Of a stretch of 11,710 bases of DNA, positions 1 through 6,201 are shown in pieces. Each line of letters opens with the position of its first letter. Positions within the stretch are counted from its first letter, which is position 1. Below the pieces are notes generated by a model. That model was not told where the DNA came from, did no database searches, and worked only from the letters and a program-made list of their open reading frames with translations. Origin of the DNA: GCA-2715645 sp042095375 (GTDB taxonomy: Bacteria; Bacteroidota; Bacteroidia; Cytophagales; MED-G16); contig JBELBJ010000040.1 in assembly GCA_042095375.1 (NCBI GenBank), forward strand, positions 1-11,710. The letters run 5' to 3'. Position numbers and translations under genes: made by a program.

Positions 1-70
1 CCTGCTGGATTCGAACCAGCGACCCCCTGCTTGTAAGGCAGGTGCTCTGAACCAGCTGAGCTAAGAGCCC
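1..70 (-). tRNA. tRNA-Val (anticodon UAC), 3' end cut by window edge
   Basis: Read on the minus strand, the gene starts GGGCTCT at position 70. It has a D-arm (TTAGCTCAGCTGG..), an anticodon stem CCTGC/GCAGG enclosing the seven-base loop CTTACAA (anticodon TAC, valine), and a T-arm GCTGG-TTCGAAT-CCAGC. The window ends after the first three bases (AGG) of the 3' acceptor strand; these pair with the 5' strand, one of them as a G-U wobble. About four acceptor bases, the discriminator and any encoded CCA lie outside. The cloverleaf is clear and the anticodon is unambiguous. Confidence 0.93.
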
Positions 71-82
71 AAATTAAGTCTG

Positions 83-90
83 CAAATATA
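83..90 (-). promoter_or_regulatory. Bacteroidota-type -7 element for the tRNA
   Basis: On the minus strand the octamer TATATTTG matches the Bacteroidota -7 consensus TAnnTTTG and ends 12 bases before the first tRNA base. That is a suitable distance for a short 5' leader. I see no good TTG (-33) element at the expected spacing, so this is a half-supported promoter. Confidence 0.5.
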
Positions 91-165
91 ATTACCTTAT
101 TATGATTATAAATCATTTTTTTTTAAAAATCGAAAGAATTTAAAAGTCAATTATATAAGATATAA

Positions 166-194
166 TTTGTGGTTATATTTTTCTTCTATATTTG
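166..194 (+). promoter_or_regulatory. Bacteroidota-type promoter of the NTF2/ABM lipoprotein gene
   Basis: TTTG at 166-169 (-33 element) and TATATTTG at 187-194 (-7 element, consensus TAnnTTTG) are separated by 17 bases, matching the housekeeping sigma architecture known for Bacteroidota. The predicted start site lies about 20 bases upstream of the ATG at 221. The leader is A/T-rich (AAATTAAAAATATAAAT) with no Shine-Dalgarno sequence, as is usual in this phylum. Confidence 0.6.
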
Positions 195-220
195 TATTCT
201 TTTAAATTAAAAATATAAAT

Positions 221-1009
221 ATGAAAAAGTTATTATTTATTATATCTGTAATGTTTTTCTATGGATGTAATACAAACTCAGATTATCAGGCTAATCTTGA
301 ATTAGCAAAAAAATGGGTTCAAGTTTTTGAAAACGGGGATATTGAACTTTGGAAAGAAATCATGTCTGAAGACCTTCGAGATCAAGCGCCTTTGTATGGA
401 ATGGGTGAAGTAGATTATGCAACATCACAACAAATTGCTGAATTTTATGTCAATAGTTATACAGATGTTAAATTTAATGATCCTATGTGGTTACCAGGAA
501 TTGATACTGGAACTATGACTCTTGACGGTAGTGTAAGAGCTTATGGAGTATGGACTGGAAAAAGTAAGATGACAGGTAGAACATTTACATTACCATCTTA
601 TCACAACTTTGATTTTGCTGATGGAAAGATTGTATACACTGGAGAATATTTTGATGCAACAGGAATGGTTAACTCTGTTGGTCCTGTTCAAAGAAATGTA
701 GTGGTAGTTACTTTAGATGTTAAAAAAGGAAATTATGAGAAAATTCAGACTTTAATGGATACAGAAGCTGGATTAAAAACTACTAGAAATTATGATGGTT
801 GTACTCATACCGAAGCATTTTTTAATGAAGAAAATGGCAAATATATTGTTATTGAACATTGGGAATCATTTGAAAAATATAATGCGTATTCTGAGTGGAG
901 ATTAAACGAAGATCCAAGTGGGCTTGTTAATGAAATGTTACCTCTACTTGTTGGTGGCATGAATGGCCTAAGTATATATTCAAATAATACCGGATATGGG
1001 TTTTATTAA
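221..1009 (+). CDS. Lipoprotein with NTF2/SnoaL-like domain fused to ABM-like domain
   Basis: A 262-residue protein. Residues 1-16 form a lipoprotein signal (MKKLL, hydrophobic stretch, then FYGC with C16 as the probable lipidated cysteine). Residues about 23-150 resemble the NTF2/SnoaL-like fold: an N-terminal helix with LAKKWVQVFENGD, a LWKEIMSEDL segment, and later strands ending in YHNFDFADGKIVYTGEYFD. Residues about 158-245 resemble an ABM (YgiN/quinol-monooxygenase-like) domain: a first strand NVVVVTLDVKKG, a helix, a CTHTEAFF strand and the typical EHWES segment at 212-216. The first domain type binds small hydrophobic ligands or acts as an isomerase or cyclase in other proteins; the second oxidises aromatic or quinol substrates without cofactors. 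The substrate cannot be read here. The gene stands alone between a promoter and a terminator. The domain assignment is good; the biological role is unknown. Confidence 0.8.
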   Translation: MKKLLFIISVMFFYGCNTNSDYQANLELAKKWVQVFENGDIELWKEIMSEDLRDQAPLYGMGEVDYATSQQIAEFYVNSYTDVKFNDPMWLPGIDTGTMTLDGSVRAYGVWTGKSKMTGRTFTLPSYHNFDFADGKIVYTGEYFDATGMVNSVGPVQRNVVVVTLDVKKGNYEKIQTLMDTEAGLKTTRNYDGCTHTEAFFNEENGKYIVIEHWESFEKYNAYSEWRLNEDPSGLVNEMLPLLVGGMNGLSIYSNNTGYGFY

Positions 1010-1028
1010 AAATTCATAATATTCTTTT

Positions 1029-1059
1029 AAAAAACCCTCTAAAACCTAGAGGGTTTTTT
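1029..1059. terminator. Bidirectional intrinsic terminator between convergent genes
   Basis: CCCTCTA (1035-1041) and TAGAGGG (1047-1053) form a perfect 7-bp stem around the loop AAACC. They are flanked by six A on the left (1029-1034) and six T on the right (1054-1059), which extend the pairing. Because A and T runs flank both sides, the element can stop transcription from the plus-strand gene ending at 1009 and from the minus-strand gene ending at 1079. Confidence 0.92.
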
Positions 1060-1078
1060 ATTTCTTAAAAAATTTAAA

Positions 1079-1981
1079 TCAAAAAAATATTTCTTGTGCA
1101 AGCCTAAAAGTATTTGCGTGAGCTTCTATAATGTCTTTAATTTTTTTTGAATACCCTCCACCCATACTAACTTGAATGGGTATTTCATTTTGCTTTGCAA
1201 TTTTTAAAACAAAATTATCTCTTTGTTTACAAGCTTCTATTGATAAAGATAGTTTTCCAAGTTGATCACTTTCTAAAACATCAACTCCCGATAAATAGAA
1301 AATAAATTCTGGCTGAAATTCATCAAGAACTTTAGGTAATATTTGATTTAATTTTTTTATATAAGATCGATCATTAGTAAAATCATCTAATGCTATATCT
1401 AAATCACTTTTCTCTTTTTTAAATGGATAATTATTTTTACCATGGAAAGATAAAGTAAATACTCTATCATTGTTTGAAAAAATTGAAGCTGTTCCATCTC
1501 CCTGATGTACATCCAAATCTAGAATTAATATTTTTTTGATACATTTATTTTTTAATAAAAAGTTTGTAGCAATTGCTTGATCATTTAGCATACAAAAAGC
1601 ACCTCCCCTATCATAAAATGCATGGTGAGTGCCTCCAGCTATATTCATAGAAATCATATTCTTTAATGCATGAATAGAACAATCAATAGTTCCTTGAGCA
1701 ATTACTTTTTCTCTTTCTATAAGATTTTTTGTAACTGGAAACCCAATAGGTCTAATTTCATTTTTTGAAAGAGATAAAGATGAAAGCCTTCTGTAATAAC
1801 TTTTTTCATGAGTCAATAAAGCATTCCTATCATTTATTAGTTTAGGAGAAAAAAAGTTATTTGATGAGCATGTTCCTTCTCTTATTAATTGCTCAGGGAT
1901 TAATTCATATTTTTCCATAGGAAATCTATGACCTTTATTTAAATGATATTTATAAATATTATCAAAAGCAATTTTGAGCAT
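1079..1981 (-). CDS. Histone deacetylase family (class IV-like) amidohydrolase
   Basis: A zinc-dependent deacetylase-fold protein of 300 residues, counted from the ATG at 1981; an in-frame TTG lies directly upstream at 1984, but ATG is preferred. Visible family motifs are GGTHHAF with the tandem active-site histidines (119-120), DLDVHQGDGT with zinc ligands Asp157 and His159, SGVDVLESD with the third zinc ligand Asp234, and GGGYS with the catalytic-type Tyr277. The HQGDG sequence after the zinc site, instead of the HHG of class I enzymes, resembles class IV (HDAC11-like) members common in bacteria. Bacterial homologues remove acyl groups from proteins, polyamines or other small amides; the substrate here is not determined. 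No signal peptide is seen, so it should act in the cytoplasm. It starts about 26 bases downstream of the esterase-like lipoprotein gene on the same strand, so the two are probably co-transcribed. Confidence 0.9.
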   Translation of the reverse strand: MLKIAFDNIYKYHLNKGHRFPMEKYELIPEQLIREGTCSSNNFFSPKLINDRNALLTHEKSYYRRLSSLSLSKNEIRPIGFPVTKNLIEREKVIAQGTIDCSIHALKNMISMNIAGGTHHAFYDRGGAFCMLNDQAIATNFLLKNKCIKKILILDLDVHQGDGTASIFSNNDRVFTLSFHGKNNYPFKKEKSDLDIALDDFTNDRSYIKKLNQILPKVLDEFQPEFIFYLSGVDVLESDQLGKLSLSIEACKQRDNFVLKIAKQNEIPIQVSMGGGYSKKIKDIIEAHANTFRLAQEIFF

Positions 1982-2007
1982 CAAATATTTTTATAAAATG
2001 AAAAAAA

Positions 2008-2979
2008 CTATCTTAATCCATCAATATCATATCTAGATAAATAATTCCAAATTAATTGATTGGCGTCAATATCTCCATTCGAATAACCTTTTATTGAATT
2101 TGAATTTGAACTTATATTTGGCCAAGAATGACCACCACCAATAATTTTATAATGTTCAACCGTAGTTCCATTAGTTCCATTTTTCCATGAATAAAGCTCA
2201 ACTGTACTTTCATCTGAAGTATTTATATTATCAATCTGAGATATAACAGGAGAAGAATCTGTAGAATTGAAGCTTACCCAATATGCATTTGAGTTTTCTT
2301 GCGAAATATAATAGCTTCCAATACCATCATAATTATCTTCTGTTCCATGAATATTTATTATTGGTGTTGGATGAGATGGGGAGCATGAATTGAATGTATC
2401 AATAAACATATGACCTGCCACAACACCTATTCCAGCAATTTTATCATTCATTAAACATGCTATTTCATAAGCTAGGTATGCTCCATTAGAAAAACCACAC
2501 ACATAAATTCTTTTCTGATCAACCGAATAAATTGAAGATAATTCATCAATTATTTTTCCAATAAACCCAACATCATTTACTTCTGTTGATTTTGAGTTTT
2601 CACCTCCTAAATGCCATGTAGGATCGCCTCTACTATCAGATGTTGCTTGTGGATAAACAAGAATAAAATTTTCATCATCTGCCATTGATCTCATGTCACT
2701 TTCATATTCCATGTAATCCTGAGCCATAGATGCTCCTCCATGAAGATTAAATAAAATTGGATAATTAATTGAAGAATTATAATTAGGGGGAATATATAAG
2801 TTAAATTCTCTATTTATCCCCTCATGATTTATATTTTGAGTTGTTAAGCCAGTTTGAAAAATTAAATTTTCTTCAGTATTGCATGAAGTGAATAAAAATA
2901 AAATAGAAAATAAAATATTTATCTTTAATCTAGGTAAAAGAAAATTATTGATAAATAACATGATATAATTATTTAACAT
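2008..2979 (-). CDS. PHB depolymerase/feruloyl esterase-like alpha/beta-hydrolase lipoprotein
   Basis: A 323-residue alpha/beta hydrolase of the LpqC/PHB-depolymerase type (COG3509-like). It has a hydrophobic N-terminus ending in the lipobox LFTSC (Cys33), so it is probably a lipoprotein of the cell envelope. The oxyanion-hole region is NLHGGA (His80-Gly82). The nucleophile elbow is GFSNGA with Ser164; Asp215 in HGTEDN and His284 in GGGHSWP complete a catalytic triad. DPTWHLGG near 119-126 is another segment typical of the family. Substrates in this family include polyhydroxybutyrate and feruloyl or acetyl esters of plant or algal polysaccharides; the sequence alone does not choose between them. 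The start is uncertain: Met7 (ATG at 2961) would give a more usual 27-residue signal. It is divergently oriented from the exported-protein array and upstream of the deacetylase-family gene. Confidence 0.85.
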   Translation of the reverse strand: MLNNYIMLFINNFLLPRLKINILFSILFLFTSCNTEENLIFQTGLTTQNINHEGINREFNLYIPPNYNSSINYPILFNLHGGASMAQDYMEYESDMRSMADDENFILVYPQATSDSRGDPTWHLGGENSKSTEVNDVGFIGKIIDELSSIYSVDQKRIYVCGFSNGAYLAYEIACLMNDKIAGIGVVAGHMFIDTFNSCSPSHPTPIINIHGTEDNYDGIGSYYISQENSNAYWVSFNSTDSSPVISQIDNINTSDESTVELYSWKNGTNGTTVEHYKIIGGGHSWPNISSNSNSIKGYSNGDIDANQLIWNYLSRYDIDGLR

Positions 2980-3080
2980 ATTCTTAACATTAAAATTCTA
3001 ATAAATAAAAATCCTTAATTAGTTTTATGTGTATAACGATATTCTCCCCAAAAGTGTTTTAAGTTTTTTTAAAATTAAAA

Positions 3081-3090
3081 TTATAATACA
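3081..3090 (+). repeat. Leader repeat TTATAATACA before first array gene
   Basis: TTATAATACA lies immediately before the ATG of the first array gene. The identical ten bases lie immediately before the ATG at 5412. Upstream of both, a TTTTTTAAA..TAAAA stretch is also shared. It may be a duplicated translation-initiation leader, but A/T-rich composition makes part of the match expected. Confidence 0.4.
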
Positions 3091-3786
3091 ATGAAAAATT
3101 TATTTATTGGATTCTTTACCATTATTATGGTATTTCAATCTAAAGCACAGCAGGTATATTGGAATTGTTTTAATATAGTTGTTGATAATCCAACTGAATT
3201 AGTAACGGCGCTAGATGCTTTTATGGAGAATACTGATGCTGGAAAAAGTTTTACTCCAGCTTCATTAACTGAAATGAGAAACTATGGAACTAAGTATTCA
3301 GCTACTCATCAATTATGTTTCTTTTCCCCTGACCCAGCATCATTAGAAGCAAATAGAAGTAAATTAAATAATTTACAAGCAGGGGTGCTTATGGGTGTTT
3401 GGAATAAAACTGTAACTACAGAATCATCAATTCTTGGTCAATCATTAATTGCTGATCCTTCAAAATTCAATTTACCTTATAGTGTTATATATTCTTTGCA
3501 AGTATCAGACCCAGTCGCTTATGGTGCTGCATTTTCAAAAATGACATCAGCAGTTGAATATGATGGTGCAATAGAATTACATGAAGCATTAGTTGGTGGT
3601 GAAACAGGAGTAACTCATTATGTTGTTGTTAGAACTAAAGATATGGCTACATGGGTGAGAGAAAGAAATAAGGTAAATGCATCTAAAGCATTTCAGGATT
3701 TTGTTATTGCAACTATACCAATTTCTAATAGATCTGCAATGGATATTTTCTCAGGTATGTTGATTAAACAATATAACGTGCAATAA
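3091..3786 (+). CDS. Exported array protein, family A (copy 1), function unknown
   Basis: A 231-residue protein I do not recognise as a characterised family. A Sec signal peptide covers residues 1-19 (cut after SKA, mature start QQVYW); there is no lipobox and no C-terminal sorting domain that I can see. The mature part reads as two similar units. The first, about 22-80, has strand YWNCFNIVVD, helix TELVTALDAFM and strand ATHQLCFF. The second, about 130-182, has strand SVIYSLQVSD, helix PVAYGAAFSKM and strand GVTHYVVVRT. The pattern resembles duplicated dimeric alpha/beta-barrel domains. It is clearly homologous to the product at 4692, sharing DP..Y..AF.KM.S.VE..G, GV(T/S)HY and the C-terminal KQ(Y/W). 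It is the first gene of the array. A longer 105-base spacer carrying two hairpins separates it from the next gene. No enzymatic motif is identifiable. Confidence 0.82.
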   Translation: MKNLFIGFFTIIMVFQSKAQQVYWNCFNIVVDNPTELVTALDAFMENTDAGKSFTPASLTEMRNYGTKYSATHQLCFFSPDPASLEANRSKLNNLQAGVLMGVWNKTVTTESSILGQSLIADPSKFNLPYSVIYSLQVSDPVAYGAAFSKMTSAVEYDGAIELHEALVGGETGVTHYVVVRTKDMATWVRERNKVNASKAFQDFVIATIPISNRSAMDIFSGMLIKQYNVQ

Positions 3787-3793
3787 ATAGATC

Positions 3794-3816
3794 TTATTTG
3801 GATTTATTCCAAGTAA
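3794..3816 (+). promoter_or_regulatory. Small hairpin after the first array gene
   Basis: TTATTTGGA (3794-3802) pairs with TCCAAGTAA (3808-3816) around the loop TTTAT, nine pairs including one G-U. It starts eight bases after the stop codon of the first array gene and is followed immediately by a larger hairpin. There is no T run behind it, so it does not look like a simple terminator. RNA stabilisation or processing at the 3' end of the first cistron is a possible role. Confidence 0.5.
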
Positions 3817-3819
3817 TGC

Positions 3820-3864
3820 ATAATTTACTCCCCCTTCTTTCAAGGAGAAGAGGGAATAAATTAT
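3820..3864 (+). promoter_or_regulatory. Large intercistronic hairpin, 19-bp arms
   Basis: The arms at 3820-3838 and 3846-3864 (starting ATAATTTA and ending TAAATTAT) are inverted repeats of 19 bases with two mismatches, closing the seven-base loop TTCAAGG. The inner part is C/T-rich against A/G-rich (CTCCCCCTTCT against AGAAGAGGGAAT), which is unusual in this AT-rich sequence. No T run follows on either strand, arguing against an ordinary intrinsic terminator. It lies 27 bases upstream of the ATG of the second array gene and could act as a processing site, an mRNA stabiliser, a partial attenuator or the remnant of a small inverted-repeat element. Confidence 0.7.
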
Positions 3865-3891
3865 ATTAAAAAAATAAACTTAAAGGGTATC

Positions 3892-4671
3892 ATGAAAAAC
3901 TTTACACTATCGCTATTATTAATTTTTTGTTCTAGTTTAGTCTATGGACAAGCTATATCTGTTAGATATATTACCGCTAAAAAAGGAGAAAATTCTCAAT
4001 TAAGAGAAGCATTAAAAATAAAAACACAGAAGTATAATACTAAAGATAATCAACCGAAAATTTATACTTTTGCAGTAAGGGCCAGTCAAAAAGGAAAGTT
4101 GTCCAGTTATGTTAGACTTACCTACGCTACTACACTTGGTGAATTATCAGTAGGAGGTTCAGGACAACCTGGAATGATGGATTATTGGATGAAAAATGTT
4201 GATGTTCACATAAACTCATCGTCTTCAAATGAAATTTTTACACTTAGAGAAAGCGCCACACATAATGATGCTATTGGAACAGATAAACCAATGAGAAGAG
4301 TCTTTCATTATAATATAAAGCATGGCGAGCAACATAACTTTTGGCGAGTAAGAGATAACCTTCCAAAAGCTATTGAAAAATCAGGTGTTGATTTTGACAT
4401 CAATGCATTTAATTCTTTTGCAGGTGGCTCAAGACAACATGCGCGAATTGTAATTTTTGGGAAAAATTTAGCAAGCTTTGAGCCTGGATCTGGTAATTGG
4501 TCAAAAATAAAAGATGCTTATAATGAAATTTATGGAAATAATTCCTGGGAAGAAGACTGGGAACTACATCATAAAAGCCTTCTAAATGGCGCTTACGGTA
4601 GTGGTTGGGGAAATTCAGTTGAATTACTTGAGTTTATTCCTGAATTAAGTTCTCCATTATTAGATAAATAA
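3892..4671 (+). CDS. Exported array protein, family B (copy 1), function unknown
   Basis: A 259-residue exported protein with a signal peptide (residues 1-19, cut after VYG, mature start QAISV). Two beta-alpha-beta-like units are visible. The first, about 22-80, has AISVRYITAKKGENSQLREAL, then KIYTFAVRA, then SSYVRLTY. The second, about 136-190, has RRVFHYNIK, then NFWRVRDNLPKAIEKSG, then ARIVIFG. Conserved with the product at 5412 are KT.KYN, K.YTF, MDYW..NV (96-103), HYNI (139-142), FWRVR (150-154), KAIEKSG, the NEIYG..SW..DW segment (211-223) and PELSSP near the C-terminus (250-255). No known catalytic motif is seen, though the conserved Trp, His and Arg residues in FW(R/K)VR suggest a ligand-binding surface. 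Only 20 bases separate it from the following gene. GGGTATC precedes the ATG; no convincing ribosome-binding site is visible. Confidence 0.82.
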   Translation: MKNFTLSLLLIFCSSLVYGQAISVRYITAKKGENSQLREALKIKTQKYNTKDNQPKIYTFAVRASQKGKLSSYVRLTYATTLGELSVGGSGQPGMMDYWMKNVDVHINSSSSNEIFTLRESATHNDAIGTDKPMRRVFHYNIKHGEQHNFWRVRDNLPKAIEKSGVDFDINAFNSFAGGSRQHARIVIFGKNLASFEPGSGNWSKIKDAYNEIYGNNSWEEDWELHHKSLLNGAYGSGWGNSVELLEFIPELSSPLLDK

Positions 4672-4691
4672 ACTTAAAACTTAAAATAACT

Positions 4692-5378
4692 ATGAAAAAA
4701 TCAATTATAATTTTGATTATACTATTTGCACATTTAAACGTTTTTTCACAAGAATATGTGTGGACTGTATATAATATTAAAGTAGACAGAGTTAATGCAG
4801 GGCAAGTTGTTACTGCAATGGATAAATACCTTTCAAAACCAGGAAATTTAGTAGATGGTGTCACTGTATCTTTATTTGAAATAATGTTTGCCAGTAATGA
4901 TATGGATGCAACACATGTAATTGCTTTTACAGGTAGTGCAGATGCCATGAATGCTCAATATTCTAGAGAGACTGGTGATGATTGGAAAGTAATGATGAGT
5001 ACGTTTGATCAAGTGACTAAAAGTGATGGGTCAGCTGCAGGGAGATCTATTCATACAATGAATACTGATGCGGAAGGTCCAATTCAACATATCATACAAA
5101 TGAAAGTTGATGACCCACAAAAATATGCTCCTGCATTTAAAAAAATGTGGTCTACAGTAGAACCTAGTGGAAGATTAACTCTAGGTCAATTTGTTAGTGG
5201 TAGAAAAGATGGAGTCTCTCATTATATTTTAATATCAAGAAAAGATTTGAAAGATCTTCTTTCTCCAAGAGAGTGGAATGCTAAAGAACAAGATGCGTGG
5301 GAAAAGTATAGAGAAGAAAGAGGTAATTCGGAAATTATCACTACAATGACAAGAGCATTGGTAAAACAATGGAAATAA
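4692..5378 (+). CDS. Exported array protein, family A (copy 2), function unknown
   Basis: A 228-residue exported protein, paralogous to the product at 3091. The signal peptide ends at VFS (residues 17-19) with mature start QEYVW. The internal duplication is easier to see here. The first unit has VWTVYNIKVD, a helix around 36-48 and strand DATHVIAFT (72-80). The second has HIIQMKVDDP, helix QKYAPAFKKMW and strand GVSHYILIS (174-182). ATH (73-75) and VSH (175-177) occupy equivalent positions in the two units, as in copy 1. The C-terminal half carries a charged helix (residues about 190-212) and ends in ALVKQWK. Its function is unknown. The fold is inferred from the pattern of strands and helices. 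It lies between the two family B copies, giving an alternating A-B-A-B order. Confidence 0.82.
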   Translation: MKKSIIILIILFAHLNVFSQEYVWTVYNIKVDRVNAGQVVTAMDKYLSKPGNLVDGVTVSLFEIMFASNDMDATHVIAFTGSADAMNAQYSRETGDDWKVMMSTFDQVTKSDGSAAGRSIHTMNTDAEGPIQHIIQMKVDDPQKYAPAFKKMWSTVEPSGRLTLGQFVSGRKDGVSHYILISRKDLKDLLSPREWNAKEQDAWEKYREERGNSEIITTMTRALVKQWK

Positions 5379-5411
5379 TTTTTTTAAACTAAAAACCAAA
5401 TTTATAATACA
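5379..5411 (+). repeat. Second copy of array leader ending TTATAATACA
   Basis: The 33-base spacer before the gene at 5412 ends with TTATAATACA directly before the ATG (5402-5411), identical to 3081-3090. A TTTTTTAAA..TAAAA stretch precedes it in both places. This suggests that the leader moved with a duplicated segment or is kept as a common initiation signal; it is weak evidence because the sequence is A/T-rich. Confidence 0.35.
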
Positions 5412-6170
5412 ATGAAATACATATATTTTATACTAATTACTTTATTTATATCCTTTCAAGGATTATCTCAGTCATCAGTTGTCTGGTTGTCTTATCATAA
5501 ACCTATGAAAGGAAAAGGATCAGAGTTATTTGATGCTATTAAGGATAAAACCAAAAAATATAATCAAGGACAAAATGATTCAAAGCTATATACATTTAGT
5601 ATTATGGCCGGACCAAGACAAGGAGAGTTTTTAAGAGTGGGTATGGGGCCAACATGGAAAGACTTTGATAACTGGAGTCCAGATTCAAAGGAGATGGATT
5701 ATTGGAGAGATAATGTTGCTCCTCTAATTGAATCATCATCTGGAAGGGAATATTTTGAGAGAGTTGATGATGCAAGTTATGATGCAAGTACCCCAGGTGA
5801 AAATAGTGTAGGGTTAATGATTCACTATAACATAGGAGGTAATCCAAATCATTTTTGGAAGGTAAGAAGAAATGCTGTTAAAGCTATTAAAGAATCAGGT
5901 GAAAGTGTTACATTAAATGTTTGGAGATCAGCAGGTGGAGGTCCACAAAATCACATAGTAGTTGCATTTTCATATAAAAATATGGAGGAATATGGCAATG
6001 CTCAAAAAGTTTGGGATAAAGTAGGTACAAAGTATGATGAAATTTATGGAGCTGGATCATGGAATACTGATTGGGGACTTTTGAGAGGTAGTCTTGAAAT
6101 GTGGGGTGCTCAAACTGAGATTACGAGATTTCTACCAGAACTAAGCTCTCCTCCAATAGCTTTACAATAA
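5412..6170 (+). CDS. Exported array protein, family B (copy 2), function unknown
   Basis: A 252-residue exported protein, paralogous to the product at 3892. The signal peptide ends at GLS (residues 17-19) with mature start QSSVV. The first unit is SVVWLSYHKP with helix SELFDAIKDKTKKYN and strand SKLYTFSIMAG. The second is GLMIHYNIGG with helix NHFWKVRRNAVKAIKESG and strands LNVWRSAGGG and NHIVVAFS. Motifs shared with copy 1 are KT.KYN, YTF, MDYWRDNV (95-102), HYNI (138-141), FWKVR (148-152), YDEIYG..SW..DW (208-221) and FLPELSSP (240-247). No lipobox, transmembrane segment beyond the signal, or recognised catalytic motif is present. It is 31 bases upstream of the fifth gene. The reaction and ligand cannot be assigned. 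Confidence 0.82.
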   Translation: MKYIYFILITLFISFQGLSQSSVVWLSYHKPMKGKGSELFDAIKDKTKKYNQGQNDSKLYTFSIMAGPRQGEFLRVGMGPTWKDFDNWSPDSKEMDYWRDNVAPLIESSSGREYFERVDDASYDASTPGENSVGLMIHYNIGGNPNHFWKVRRNAVKAIKESGESVTLNVWRSAGGGPQNHIVVAFSYKNMEEYGNAQKVWDKVGTKYDEIYGAGSWNTDWGLLRGSLEMWGAQTEITRFLPELSSPPIALQ

Positions 6171-6201
6171 AATAATTGTCTAATTTAAATTAAAAATAAA
6201 A

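Noticed and set aside
102..124. Inverted repeat ATGATT-ATA-AATCAT followed by a run of nine T, resembling a plus-strand terminator
   Set aside because: The stem is six A/T-rich pairs with a three-base loop, and no plus-strand gene ends upstream of it; more likely incidental sequence in the tRNA promoter region.
3001..3080. Possible promoter of the exported array (TAAGTTTT at 3060-3067, similar to TAnnTTTG)
   Set aside because: The final base of the -7 consensus is wrong and no TTG element occurs at suitable spacing, so I could not support a specific promoter call.
4634..4948. Minus-strand reading frame of 104 codons
   Set aside because: It lies opposite the ends of two well-supported exported-protein genes (families B and A), resembles no family I know, and has no supporting leader; antisense shadow.
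5602..5847. Minus-strand reading frame of 81 codons
   Set aside because: Fully inside the family B gene at 5412-6170 on the opposite strand, with a His/Leu/Ser-rich composition typical of antisense translation.
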